This document shows, in pieces, positions 18,573 through 27,823 of a DNA stretch of 64,000 nucleotides. The notes below the pieces were generated by a model, which saw only the letters and a list, made by a program, of their open reading frames with translations, was not told the origin of the DNA and made no database searches. A program made the position numbers and the translations under genes. Source of the DNA: Noviherbaspirillum sp. L7-7A (lineage in GTDB: Bacteria; Pseudomonadota; Gammaproteobacteria; Burkholderiales; Burkholderiaceae_D); NCBI RefSeq assembly GCF_019052805.1, contig NZ_JAHQRJ010000002.1:62001-126000 (forward strand). The letters are read 5' to 3'. Each line of letters starts with the position of its first letter. The first letter of the stretch is position 1.

Positions 18573-18586
18573 GTGCGCGATCGCAC
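18573..18586. promoter_or_regulatory. Candidate enhancer palindrome upstream of pepA-like gene
   Basis: GTGCG-CGAT-CGCAC, about 120 bases upstream of the -24 element at 18707, the distance expected for a PrsR-type sigma-54 activator. A related half site CGTGCGCAT lies about 30 bases downstream. The whole 18231-18774 gap is AT-rich and otherwise contains no gene I can support. Confidence 0.4.
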
Positions 18587-18704
18587 ATACATTCTTGTTA
18601 TTTCGTGCGCATTGTAAAATTGTTGTGTCGAATAAATTTACAATAATGAAACTAGTTACATTCAGTAACTTGTTAAGTCGTTGATTTTAAAAAATGTTGG
18701 CAAC

Positions 18705-18721
18705 TTGGCACGTTTCCTGCT
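18705..18721 (+). promoter_or_regulatory. Sigma-54 promoter of PEP-CTERM gene
   Basis: TTGGCACGTTTCCTGCT has the -24 GG at 18707-18708 and the -12 GC at 18719-18720, exactly ten bases apart. Only one base deviates from the TTGC consensus. It lies 54 bases before the ATG. PEP-CTERM genes in Zoogloea-like bacteria are known to depend on RpoN with the PrsK/PrsR two-component system. Confidence 0.72.
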
Positions 18722-18774
18722 GATTAGTCCATGAGAGCAATCTCGCCATAATTAATCAAACTGGAACCGGAAAA

Positions 18775-19608
18775 ATGAAAAACGCAATTCGCAAGACCCT
18801 GATCGCATGCGCAGTAACCGCCTCCTTCGCTGCCAGCTCGGGCGCCATGGCACAGAGCTTCCCTGACTTCACTGTAAACGAAGGCGCCATCGCCGGTGCC
18901 CTGGCTCAGACCGTCAACGCCGACAAGATCACCGGCAACTACGTGGAAGTCATCACCTTCGCCGGCTCCGAAACCAGCGGCACCTTCAATGTGTCCCTGA
19001 AGTGGAATGCCGGCCAGTTTGTCGGTAACAATGGTTCCACCCCACTGGCCAGCCAGCTTGGTAGCACGTCGTCCAGCCAGTACGGCCTGTACGCGCTGTA
19101 CCAAGGCACCGGCACCTTCAACACCACCGCATCCGGCACCGTATTCAGCTTCGCGCCGGGCGGCAGCCTGAGCCTGTTTGCCGACGCGCAGGCCAACACC
19201 CAGTTCGGTCAGCCAACCAATGGCGCACTGGGTTTCACTACCAGCAACAATGCGGATGACGTGCTGATCGCTACCGGCACCCCAACCTCCGGCGAAGGCC
19301 GCCTCGACCCCAGCCTGAGCACCTGCGGCGCCACCAAAGGCATCAACTGCGGCAGCTTCGGCGCCTCGTCGACGTTCAACCTGACCGGCGCCGGCAGCGA
19401 GTATTTTGTTGCGCCCAACCCGTTCTATAACATTTCCTTCCAGTCGGGCCAGCTCAACAACTTCAACCCGACCGGCACCCAAGTCATCAACGGTTCGCTC
19501 GACGTGATCTTCGGTGGTTCCTCGGAAGTGCCGGAACCGGCAACCGTGGCCATGATTGGTCTGGGCCTGCTGGGCCTGGGCTTGTCCCGTCGTCGTAAGC
19601 AAGCCTGA
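18775..19608 (+). CDS. PEP-CTERM sorting-domain surface protein (PepA-like)
   Basis: 277 residues. The signal peptide ends at about ASSGAMAQ (residue 27). The mature chain is rich in Ser/Thr/Asn/Gly and looks all-beta (FPDFTVNEGAIAGALAQ, YGLYALYQGTGTF). The C-terminus is a complete exosortase signal: VPEP (about 252-255), hydrophobic helix TVAMIGLGLLGLGL and basic tail SRRRKQA. The overall pattern resembles the flocculation-associated PepA family, whose members bind exopolysaccharide on the cell surface. The exosortase itself is not in this window. The gene stands alone between its sigma-54 promoter and a strong terminator. Confidence 0.9.
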   Translation: MKNAIRKTLIACAVTASFAASSGAMAQSFPDFTVNEGAIAGALAQTVNADKITGNYVEVITFAGSETSGTFNVSLKWNAGQFVGNNGSTPLASQLGSTSSSQYGLYALYQGTGTFNTTASGTVFSFAPGGSLSLFADAQANTQFGQPTNGALGFTTSNNADDVLIATGTPTSGEGRLDPSLSTCGATKGINCGSFGASSTFNLTGAGSEYFVAPNPFYNISFQSGQLNNFNPTGTQVINGSLDVIFGGSSEVPEPATVAMIGLGLLGLGLSRRRKQA

Positions 19609-19652
19609 TGATGCCCGCCGCCTGCATGGGCGGCGCGTATAGACGTAATGAG

Positions 19653-19684
19653 AAACCACGGCGCTTTGCGGCTGTGGTTTTTTT
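19653..19684 (+). terminator. Rho-independent terminator of the PEP-CTERM gene
   Basis: AAACCACGGCGC-TTT-GCGGCTGTGGTTT pairs almost fully and runs into a T tract ending TTTTTTTGCC. The remaining 290 bases up to the SulP start show no gene. Confidence 0.85.
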
Positions 19685-19976
19685 GCCTGTGCCGTACGGT
19701 TCAAGCAATTTTGCAAGAGACATGATGAGATAAATTTGACTCTGGCCAGTTGCGATGCAGGGCGCCCGGGCTGCCACAGGCAGGCGCTGCAAGGGTGGCA
19801 ACGCGGCAGCACGCTGACCAGGGCCGCCGATAAGCACTGTTACTTCCGGACGGGTACCTTATACTGCATGACGCCCGGCAAGGCTCTGACATGCTGGGAC
19901 CGGCCCGCGCAGACTGCCCCGGCGCGGCACAGGCCAGCGCGACACGGGCAACATCCATCAATCAAAGCAGCCCGAC

Positions 19977-21668
19977 ATGCAGCCTTCCCAACGCCTCCGG
20001 CGTTATTTCCCCTTCCTGTCATGGCCGCGCCCGACACGGCATTCCCTGAAACGCGATGTCTGGGCCGGCATCACCGTCGGCCTGGTGCTGGTGCCGCAGG
20101 CGCTGGCCTATGCGACGCTGGCCGGCATGCCGCCATACACTGGCCTGTATGCCGCGCTGCTACCCAGCATCATCGGCATGCTATGGGGTTCGTCGCCGCT
20201 GCTGGCTGTGGGGCCGGTGGCGCTCACCTCCATCCTGGTGTTCGGCTCGCTATCCTCCATGGCAGCGCCGGAAACAGGCGCATGGATCGCGCTGGCTATC
20301 TGGCTGGCGCTGTATTCGGGCTTGTTCCAGTTGCTGCTAGGCGTGTTCCGCATGGGCAGCATTGCGAACCTGGTGTCGCAGCCGGTAGTAACAGGCTTCA
20401 TCAACGCCGCTGCTGTCATCATCATGCTGTCGCAGCTGCCGCAGTTGCTGGGCATCGCCTTCCATCCGCGGCAGTGGTCCGTGCCCGCCGAATTCGTTAC
20501 CCTGTCGCGAGGCACGCCCATCACCGCTGCCTTCGGCTGCAGCGCCATCCTGCTGCTGGTCCTGCTGAAGCGCTATGCTCCCAGGCTGCCGGGCGTGCTG
20601 CTGGTCACCGTGCTGGGCATCCTCGCCAGCCGGCTGCTGGACTATGCCGGCCACGGCGGCGCCATCGTCGGCGAGCTGCCGTCGAGTTTGCCGACGATGG
20701 CTTTGCCGCCCGCGATCTCCTTCGATAGCCACCGCGAACTGTGGCTGGGCGCACTGATTCTGGCCATCGTCAGCTTCACCGAGGCCATGTCGAGCTGCCG
20801 CGTGATCGCCCGCAAGCAGCGCGAGCGCTGGGATGAAAACCAGGAGCTGATTGGCCAAGGGCTGGCCAAGATGACCAGCGGCCTGTGCGGCGCCTTCCCG
20901 GTCAGCGGCTCGATCTCGCGCTCGGCGCTGAACCTGTATGCCGGCGCCACCAGCGCCTGGTCGTCGCTGGTGGCGGCGCTGTGCGTGCTGTTCTCGCTGC
21001 TGTTCCTGACCGGCTTCATCCATGACCTGCCGTACGCGGTGCTGGCGGCGATGATCATGGTGCCGGTGTTCAACCTGCTGGATTTCGGCGCCTTCCGCCG
21101 CCTCTTCCATATCTCGCGCGACGACGCGGCGGTGGCCGCCGTGACCTTCATCGTCACCCTGTCGTTCTCGCCGCGGCTGCACTTCGGCGTTTTCGCCGGT
21201 CTGGGCCTGACCATGGTGACTTTCCTGTACCGGCGCGCCCATCCGCGCATCATCGAGGTCGCGCTGCATGCCGACGGCACCCTGCGCGACCGCACCCGCT
21301 TCGACCTGCCGCCATTGGCGCCCGACCTGCTGGCGGTGCGCATGGACTCGGCCCTGAACTTCCTCACCGCGGCCGCGCTGGAGCGCTTCATCGTCGAACG
21401 GCAGAGCGCCGACCCCGGCGTGCGGCGGGTGCTGCTGTCGGCCTCGGGCATCAATGATATCGACGCCAGCGGCGTGGACCTGCTGGAGGCGCTGGCGCTG
21501 AATTTGCAGGCGCAGAACGTGGAGCTGAATCTGGCGGCAGTGAAGAAGCAGGTGTGGGAAGTGATGGAGCGGGCGGGATTGATCGCGATGATCGGGGAGG
21601 GGCATTTGTTCAATACCGACCGGGAAGCGGTCAGCCTGTTGGCGGGCACGACGGCGCAGCCGCGCTGA
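19977..21668 (+). CDS. SulP-family inorganic anion transporter with STAS domain
   Basis: 563 residues. The membrane domain (about 1-420) begins HSLKRDVWAGITVGLVLVPQALAYATLAGMPP, the classic SulP signature in helices 1-2, and contains FPVSGSISRSALN near helix 8. The C-terminal STAS domain (about 435-555) contains VLLSASGINDIDASGVDLLEAL. SulP proteins move sulfate, bicarbonate or dicarboxylates. No carbonic anhydrase or sulfur gene lies beside it, so the anion is not assignable. The ribosome site before ATG 19977 is weak. The gene stands alone. Confidence 0.93.
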   Translation: MQPSQRLRRYFPFLSWPRPTRHSLKRDVWAGITVGLVLVPQALAYATLAGMPPYTGLYAALLPSIIGMLWGSSPLLAVGPVALTSILVFGSLSSMAAPETGAWIALAIWLALYSGLFQLLLGVFRMGSIANLVSQPVVTGFINAAAVIIMLSQLPQLLGIAFHPRQWSVPAEFVTLSRGTPITAAFGCSAILLLVLLKRYAPRLPGVLLVTVLGILASRLLDYAGHGGAIVGELPSSLPTMALPPAISFDSHRELWLGALILAIVSFTEAMSSCRVIARKQRERWDENQELIGQGLAKMTSGLCGAFPVSGSISRSALNLYAGATSAWSSLVAALCVLFSLLFLTGFIHDLPYAVLAAMIMVPVFNLLDFGAFRRLFHISRDDAAVAAVTFIVTLSFSPRLHFGVFAGLGLTMVTFLYRRAHPRIIEVALHADGTLRDRTRFDLPPLAPDLLAVRMDSALNFLTAAALERFIVERQSADPGVRRVLLSASGINDIDASGVDLLEALALNLQAQNVELNLAAVKKQVWEVMERAGLIAMIGEGHLFNTDREAVSLLAGTTAQPR

Positions 21669-21803
21669 ACCGGATGGGGCGCGACACAATGGCTTGATCT
21701 GATGGCAGGGCGAGACGCCAAAGACCGAAACGTTGCCTGATGTTCCCGGCGCGGGAACCAGTGTTGCAGCTTGCCGCGTCGCAGTGGCCGGACGTCGCGG
21801 ATG

Positions 21804-23473
21804 TCAGCGGCTGCGGCCAGCCGCCGCCGCGACGGTGATGGCCCCCGGCACATCCTTGATGAAGTCGCGGAACAAGGGAAACAGCAGCCGGTTTCCGTAG
21901 CCGCTCACATGGCCGGTGTCGAAGAACGTTGGTCTACCGTCGAGGAAGGCGCTGCATTGCCCGGCCGGCGGGCACAGCGCCGGAAACGGCTCCCGGATGC
22001 GGGTGTTGCGCACGTCCTCGCCCAGCTTGCGCATTGCCGCCACTACCGGACTGCGCAGATGCAGCAGCAGGGCGCGCGGCATGGCGGTGCCGCCCTTGGA
22101 GACCGGGTTGGTGCGGCTATAGCTTTCCGAGCACATGTAGAGGGTCGAACGGAAGATGGGCTTTGGCGCCTCGAGCGCGATGCGCGCCGGTGGCGCTCAG
22201 CCGGCGCAGGATGCGTTCTGCCTCCGCGCTTGCCTCTTCCCTTGTCCTGACCGCGTCCGGCCCGAATATTTTCGCTTCAACGTCTTCGGCGCCGTTCGGG
22301 TTTTCCTGTCCGGAAAAGCGCGGCAGTCGCAACGATGGCAGGAACACCACGTCGCCCGGCCGCACCCAGGTCAGCATGTCCTTGATGGCGGCCTCGCCGT
22401 TTTCCCTGCAGCGCTCGCTCGATTCGGAGCCAAGCAGGCTGAGGAAGGCGCAGCCGCCGTTGCGGTAAAAGTAGACCGGCGCGCCGGTCTCCATCACATA
22501 CTGCATATACATCGGCGCCTAGCCCGGCGCGTGGAAATCGCCGATGGCAAGGATGCGCGGCGCCGTGTCGGACTGGCCGCGGTTTTCGCGCCGGTAGGTC
22601 AAGAAGTGTTCCTTGGCGATGCCTGTCTTGCTGGTGCTGACGACGCGGCCGGGCAGCGCGGCACTCTCGCTGCTGCCGTAGGGGTACCAGTCCTGCGCAT
22701 GGCGCGCAACCGTGCTCACCGAGACGGCTGGCTGCGCCTTGTTGATGAGGTTCATGATTCAGAAAAACGAAACGATCGCGTCCAGGCCCGCCGCCACGAC
22801 GGCATATCTCGGCGCGCGTCGCAGCGCCGGCAGCTGCCGCACCGGCTTTTCCACCCACTGGTAGAGCGTACTTAGCACCGGCGCAATGGCGCCCGGGAAG
22901 GGCACGCCATGCAGATCGGCCCATGACGAAGCCGTAGCCGACTAGCAGCAGCGAGATGCCAGGTCCGATGCATGGCGATGCCGCCGCCGGCGTCGAGGAT
23001 TGGCCGAACCGGCATCCGCGCAATACCATGAACTGATACAGCAGCACACCCGCGCCCAATTGCCGGAAGCGGCTGGTGATCAGGTATAAGGCGAAGGTCG
23101 GGTTGGTCCGGCCCAGCCACACCGCATGCAGAAGGGACAGCAGCGTCACGCCGGCGAAGAGCCGGAAGGTGCGGCGGCGGCCGGCACCGGCGGCAAGCCA
23201 GCCGAAGAAGAGCAGCGGGAACACAAAATAGAACTGCTCTTCCACGCCGAGCGACCAGGTGTAGGTGCAGGGATTGAATTCGGCGACCGGCGAGAAACAG
23301 TCGTTGCTGCACTTGGCCGGCAGCAGACTGCAGGCCATCCATGGCGCGCGCATCCCGCCGTAAGCCACTGCGCCAGGGCTTTCGTTGGATGTGGCGCCAA
23401 AACCTTCCTTGCGTTTGGAGCAGCGATCAGCCTACGCCGCGCTTTCGCGCGGCCGGTTCCGCGGACTGCGTCA
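21804..23473 (-). pseudogene. OafB-like acyltransferase (AT3 + SGNH), decayed
   Basis: Pieces in several frames add up to a polysaccharide O-acyltransferase with an AT3 membrane domain and a C-terminal SGNH domain. Recognisable blocks in order are a possible start MTQSAEPAARKR at 23473, then AEFNPCTYTWSLGVEEQFYF, then YQWVEKPVRQLPALRRAPRY, then VNLINKAQPAVSVSTVARHA, then RILAIGDFHAPG followed by a stop, then METGAPVYFYRNGGCAFLSLL, and the terminal FFDTGHVSGYGNRLLFPLFRDF. The first AT3 helices and a stretch between GISLLLVGYGF and YQWVEKP are missing. The SGNH nucleophile is lost (GDFH instead of GDSH). Deletions, frameshifts and a changed catalytic residue together indicate true decay. Confidence 0.82.
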
Positions 23474-23543
23474 TGGTGCCAACCTGCCTCTGTTGAGGTC
23501 GTCGGACTGCAGCGGCTTTGCCTTCCTGCTGCCGCGCTGCCTG

Positions 23544-24090
23544 CTAGCGTAGCAGGTCGGTCCCGATCTGCATCATCTGCGCCGGATACTGGATGTGGGT
23601 GTAATAGATGCTGTGCATGCGCTCGTCGAGGAAGACGCGGCAGATGTCGGCGCTCGGATCGCCCACGCCAATGTCGAGATGCGCGGTGGTATCCCCGTCC
23701 GGCACCGTGATGCGCACGACCTACCTGGCATGCGCGATCGTCACTTCCTTGCGCGCTGCCAGTTGCGGCACTACCGGCGCGCTGCTGCCTCCCTGCGGGT
23801 CGCTGTCGAAAATCTTCTTGTCGAGATGAATCTCGATCAGGCAATACGGTTCTTTATTGCGGTAATGCACGCGGCGCAGCCGTTCGTAGGCCGGGCCGGG
23901 CAGGCCGAAGTCCAGCGCCGGCGCCAGCGGCTGGCTGGCATCGCCCTGCAGAGGCAGCAAGCGTATCTTCAGGCCGGCCACCTTCCTGACCAGCTCCCCC
24001 ATGCTGCTGGCCAGCTTGAACCAGCGCTGCTCCGACATAAGCGCCTTCAATCAGTGCGAGCGTTTTTCCCCTTGGGCGCACGCTCTGCAT
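23544..24090 (-). pseudogene. GntR-family regulator remnant (UTRA domain only)
   Basis: The visible part is a UTRA ligand-binding domain: RGKTLALIEGAY, then in another frame MSEQRWFKLASSMGELVRKV, GPAYERLRRVHYRNKEPYCL and IEIHLDKKIFD. After ARKEVTIAHAR a TAG (23721-23723, probably from CAG) interrupts, and the same frame continues VVRITVPDGDTTAHLDIGVG to DERMHSIYYTHIQYPAQMMQ. The N-terminal winged helix is gone, since the remnant starts about 15 bases from the DUF72 stop. It therefore has one frameshift near 24030, one nonsense codon and a 5' truncation. Confidence 0.75.
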
Positions 24091-24105
24091 CGATGGCCAG
24101 CCGCT

Positions 24106-24870
24106 TCAGATGGATGGCGTGTCTGCCAGCAGCGCCATCATGCGCATTGCGTCGCGCGGCGCATGGCCGTGGATATCGTTATTGAAGAACACATAGGCGC
24201 CGTCAGTTGATGCGGCGCGGTGCGCGTGCAACTGCGCCAAGTCGGCCAGCAGCGCATCGTCGTCATAGCTGCTGGCATACAGCGTGCCCGGCCCGTGGCG
24301 GCGCAGGTAGAGGAAGTCGCAGGTTGGCACCAGCGGCGTGCTGAATTCGGGCCAGTCCGAGGCTACCAGTGCGGCGCCGTAGCGTTCGAGCAGGGACAGG
24401 GTGGCGGCGGCGAACCAGGAGGCATGCCGGATTTCCAGCGCGGCCCGCAGGCCGTGTCCGGCAAGCAGCGCCAGCACCGGCTCCAGCCGCGCCAGGTCGA
24501 TCTGCATCTGGCCGGGCAGCTGCAGCAGCACCGGGCCGCGCTTGTCGGGCGCAATGCGCAGCGCGCCGCTGATGAAATAGGCCAGCAGGTCGGCGCCCTG
24601 GCGCACGCCGCCTTCGCTGTGCAGCTTGAGGCGCCGCCGATGCGTGACCGACTGCGGCGCCTTGAGCACCATCCTGCTGCCTTCGGGGAGTACGCCGGCC
24701 CAGGCCGCCACCGTGTCGGGTGGCGGTATGCGGTAGAAGGTGGAATTGATTTCGATAGCCGTCATGCGCTCCAGCGCATAGGCCAGCCGGTCCTTTACGC
24801 CGCGTGGATAGAAGACACCGTTGTTCCAGTGGCGGTACTGATAACCGCTGGTGCCGATATAGAGCTGCAT
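24106..24870 (-). CDS. DUF72 domain-containing protein
   Basis: 254 residues starting MQLYIGTSGYQYRHWNNGVFYP, the standard DUF72 (YecE-like) N-terminus. AIEINSTFYRIPPPDTVAAW and MVLKAPQSVTHRRRL follow, then the late ASDWPEFSTP and AYVFFNNDIHGHAPRDA motifs. The fold is a TIM-barrel of unknown activity. It begins 16 bases after the methyltransferase stop on the same strand, so the two are probably cotranscribed. Confidence 0.92.
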   Translation of the reverse strand: MQLYIGTSGYQYRHWNNGVFYPRGVKDRLAYALERMTAIEINSTFYRIPPPDTVAAWAGVLPEGSRMVLKAPQSVTHRRRLKLHSEGGVRQGADLLAYFISGALRIAPDKRGPVLLQLPGQMQIDLARLEPVLALLAGHGLRAALEIRHASWFAAATLSLLERYGAALVASDWPEFSTPLVPTCDFLYLRRHGPGTLYASSYDDDALLADLAQLHAHRAASTDGAYVFFNNDIHGHAPRDAMRMMALLADTPSI

Positions 24871-24886
24871 GCCAGGTGCTTGGAGA

Positions 24887-25594
24887 TTACGGCCGTCGGA
24901 AGATCACCACATGCTGCCACGGCAGGGTGGTTACGGTTTGCTGCCAGACCAGTCCGCTGGCTTCCACCTCGCGCCGTATGCCGGCTTCGCTCATTTTGTG
25001 CAGCGGCTTGATCGGCACCCGATCGTCCTCGGCGCGGTACTCCACCAAGACCAGCCTGCCGCCCGGCTTCAGTGCCCGCGCCACGCTGTCGAGGATTTCC
25101 CGTGGATGGCTCAGCTCATGGTAGACGTCCACCATCAGCGCCAGGTCGATGGCCCCCGGCGGCAGGCCGGTGTCGGTTGCCGTGCCCAGCACCGGCTGCA
25201 CATTGCGCACGCCGCGTCGGCGCATGCTGTCCTCCAGCAAAACCAGCATCTGCGGCTGCACATCCACCGCATACACCCGGCCGTTGTCGCCGATGCGCGC
25301 GGCGATGCGCCCGGCATAGTAGCCGGTGCCGGCGCCGACATCGGCCACCGCCATGCCGGGCGCAAGCCCCAGCGCGGCCAGCAGTAGCTCGGGCCGCTCC
25401 TCGCGCTCACGGCTGCCGCGCTCCAGCCAGTCGGCGCCGGGGTAGCCCATTACTTGGGCGATCTCGCGGCCCATATAGGTCTTGCCGATGCCGTCGCGGC
25501 TGGGCGCGATGCTGCCGTAGGCGGCTTCGCGCGCCGCGCCGGGCTGCATGATGCATAGCAGGCACAGCGCCAGACAGGCAATTGATCTGCGCAT
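24887..25594 (-). CDS. Exported class I SAM-dependent methyltransferase
   Basis: 235 residues. The ATG at 25594, preceded by GGGAGCC, opens a signal-peptide-like start with hydrophobic core IACLALCLLCIM followed by QPGAA. Then come GKTYMGREIAQVMGYPGADWLERG, SAM motif I VADVGAGTGYYAGRIA, VYAVDVQPQML and LALMVDVYHELSHPREIL. This exported subgroup is common in proteobacteria but its substrate is unknown. The open frame continues far upstream in overlap with the oxidoreductase gene; I reject that extension. Confidence 0.87.
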   Translation of the reverse strand: MRRSIACLALCLLCIMQPGAAREAAYGSIAPSRDGIGKTYMGREIAQVMGYPGADWLERGSREREERPELLLAALGLAPGMAVADVGAGTGYYAGRIAARIGDNGRVYAVDVQPQMLVLLEDSMRRRGVRNVQPVLGTATDTGLPPGAIDLALMVDVYHELSHPREILDSVARALKPGGRLVLVEYRAEDDRVPIKPLHKMSEAGIRREVEASGLVWQQTVTTLPWQHVVIFRRP

Positions 25595-25677
25595 TCCAGG
25601 CTCCCGGATCTGGTGGTGACCCGCAAGCTTAGCCCAAGCTGGCTGGCCGCCGCACGAGGCTGCGCAATGCCTGCCTG

Positions 25678-26691
25678 CTACCAGCCTTCCAGCACGATCT
25701 TGCCGCGCGCCTGGTGCGACTCGATCAGCGCGTGCGCTTGTTTCAGGTTGGCGGCATTGATGCTGCCGAAATGCTGGTTGAGCGTGGTGCGTATCGTGCC
25801 GGCGTCGACCAGCTGCGCCACCCGGCTCAGGATCGCATGCTGGGCCGCCATGTCGGCAGTGCCGAACAGGGAACGGGTGAACATGAATTCCCAGTGCACC
25901 GATGCGCTCTTGCGCTTGAGCAGGCGGATGTCGATCAGGTCGGGGTCGTCGATCAGCCCGAACTTGCCCTGCGGCGCAATGCATGCGGCGATTTCGGCGA
26001 AATGCTGGTCGGTATGGGACAGGCTGACGATATACTCCGGTTGGGGCAGGCCGAGCCGTTCCAGCTCGCGCGACAGCGGCTGGCCATGGTCGATCGCGTG
26101 GTGCGCGCCGAGCTGGCGTATCCAGTCCTGCGACTGCGGCCGCGAGGCGGTGCCGACCACGGTCAGGCCGGTCAGCTGGCGCGCCAGCTGCACGATAATG
26201 GAGCCGACGCCGCCGGCCGCCCCGATCACCAGCAGCGACTTGCCGCCGGCATCGCCGCCGACCGGGATCTCCAGCCGCTGGAACAGCATCTCCCATGCGG
26301 TCAGGCTGGTCAAAGGCAGCGCCGCGGCTTCGGCGAAGCCCAGCGATGCCGGCATCGGGCCGACGATGCGCTCGTCCACTAGCTGCAGTTCCGCATAGCT
26401 GCCCTGGCGCGCAATCGAGCCGGCATACCAGACCCGGTCGCCTGGCCTGAACAGCGTGACCTCGGGGCCGACCGCCCGTACCACGCCAGCGGCGTCCCAA
26501 CCCAGTATCTTGGCCTGGCCGGGCTCGGGCGCGACATTGGCGCGGACCTTGGTGTCAACCGGGTTGACCGACACGGCCCTGACCTCGACCAGCAGGTCGC
26601 TTCCCTGGGCAACCGGATCCGGCAGGGTGGCATCAAGCAGCGCCTCGGGGTGCTCGATCTTGTGGCTGGTATGGTAGACCACGGCTTTCAT
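25678..26691 (-). CDS. Zinc-type alcohol dehydrogenase-like / quinone oxidoreductase
   Basis: 337-residue MDR-superfamily NADPH oxidoreductase: VNPVDTKVRANVAPEPGQAKI, LGWDAAGVVRAVGPEV, cofactor motif VIGAAGGVGSIIVQLARQLTG and HAIDHGQPL. It lacks the catalytic-zinc cysteine pattern, so it is closer to the quinone oxidoreductase / ZADH subgroup acting on quinones or enones. CAAGGAG precedes the ATG at 26691; the open frame runs 30 codons further up. The divergent LysR regulator next door probably controls it. Confidence 0.9.
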   Translation of the reverse strand: MKAVVYHTSHKIEHPEALLDATLPDPVAQGSDLLVEVRAVSVNPVDTKVRANVAPEPGQAKILGWDAAGVVRAVGPEVTLFRPGDRVWYAGSIARQGSYAELQLVDERIVGPMPASLGFAEAAALPLTSLTAWEMLFQRLEIPVGGDAGGKSLLVIGAAGGVGSIIVQLARQLTGLTVVGTASRPQSQDWIRQLGAHHAIDHGQPLSRELERLGLPQPEYIVSLSHTDQHFAEIAACIAPQGKFGLIDDPDLIDIRLLKRKSASVHWEFMFTRSLFGTADMAAQHAILSRVAQLVDAGTIRTTLNQHFGSINAANLKQAHALIESHQARGKIVLEGW

Positions 26692-26788
26692 TCTGGTTCT
26701 CCTTGGGGGAATGGCGGTTTGGAGGGATTTTCCGTTATCCGGATTGATTGATAAACTGCCCGCCAACTGCTTCTGTTTCAATCACCCG

Positions 26789-27694
26789 TTGAAAATACGC
26801 CATTTACAAGACCTGGAAATCTTTGTCGCCGCCGCCGAGGCCGCTGGCCTGTCAGCCGCGGCGCGCCGGCTGGGCCTGTCGCCGGCGGTGGCGAGCGCCG
26901 CGCTGAAGCGGCTGGAACAGGACCTGGGCGTTGCGCTCCTGGTGCGCACCACCCGCAGCATGCGCCTGACCGCCGCCGGCGAGTGCCTGATGGAACGCGC
27001 CCGGCCGCTGCTGGAAGGGCTGGCCGAGGTAGAGCGGGAACTGGAGGCAGGGCATGCCATCGTCGAAGGCCAGTTGCAGATATCGATGCCGTCCGACCTT
27101 GGCCGGCATGTGCTGCTGCCGTGGCTCAGCCGGTTCCAGGCCCAGTATCCACGGGTGCGGCTGCGCATGCAGCTGTCGGACCGGTTAGCCAATGTGTACC
27201 GCGAGCCGGTGGATATCGCAATCCGCTTCGGGCATCCGGCCGATTCCGGCATGGTGGCACTGCCGCTGCTGGCCGAGAACCGCCGCATCCTGTGCGCCGC
27301 GCCCTCCTATGTGGCCAGGCGCGGCGCGCCGTCGTCGCCTGCCGAGCTGCGCCACCACAACTGCCTGTGTTTCATGCTCGACGAAACCGTCTACAACCGC
27401 TGGCAGTTCGCCAGGGATGGCCAGCAGCTCAACGTGGTGGTGGACGGCGACCGCGTCGCCGATGATTCCGACGTGGTCAGGCGCTGGGCGATCGCAGGGG
27501 AAGGCATTGCCTACCGTTCCCGCATCGATATCCAGCACGACTTGGCGGGTGGCCGGCTGGTAGCGCTGTGCCCGGACTGGCAGGGCGAAAATGTGCCGCT
27601 CTACCTGCTGTGCGCCGGCCGGCGCCAGCTGTCGCCGCTGGTACGGTTACTGCATCAGTTTCTGGTTGAGCAATGTGCAACGTTGGGACACTAA
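26789..27694 (+). CDS. LysR-family transcriptional regulator
   Basis: About 301 residues. The N-terminal winged HTH is LQDLEIFVAAAEAAGLSAAARRLGLSPAVASAALKRLE, followed by the LysR effector domain (GQLQISMPSDLGRHVLLPWLSRF ... VDIAIRFGHPADSGMVA). The family alignment starts at LKIRHLQDLEIF, which gives a TTG start at 26789. An in-frame ATG at 26711 would leave only 19 bases to the divergent oxidoreductase start and adds a tail unlike the family. It likely regulates the divergent gene in response to an electrophile or quinone (inference). Confidence 0.88.
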   Translation: MKIRHLQDLEIFVAAAEAAGLSAAARRLGLSPAVASAALKRLEQDLGVALLVRTTRSMRLTAAGECLMERARPLLEGLAEVERELEAGHAIVEGQLQISMPSDLGRHVLLPWLSRFQAQYPRVRLRMQLSDRLANVYREPVDIAIRFGHPADSGMVALPLLAENRRILCAAPSYVARRGAPSSPAELRHHNCLCFMLDETVYNRWQFARDGQQLNVVVDGDRVADDSDVVRRWAIAGEGIAYRSRIDIQHDLAGGRLVALCPDWQGENVPLYLLCAGRRQLSPLVRLLHQFLVEQCATLGH

Positions 27695-27823
27695 AAAAGC
27701 TTGCCTCGCCATCTGCCGGGCCCCGCCGCATGACGCAGGTCTTGCAGCGTGCAAATAAAGTCGCTACAGCGTTCCTGCCAGCTTACGATGAAGCACCCAG
27801 CACACGCTAAAAAGGGAGACAGC

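Noticed and set aside
20337-21689. 450-residue minus-strand open frame across the SulP gene
   Set aside because: Gln/Arg/His-rich shadow of the SulP transporter, whose plus-strand motifs are unambiguous.
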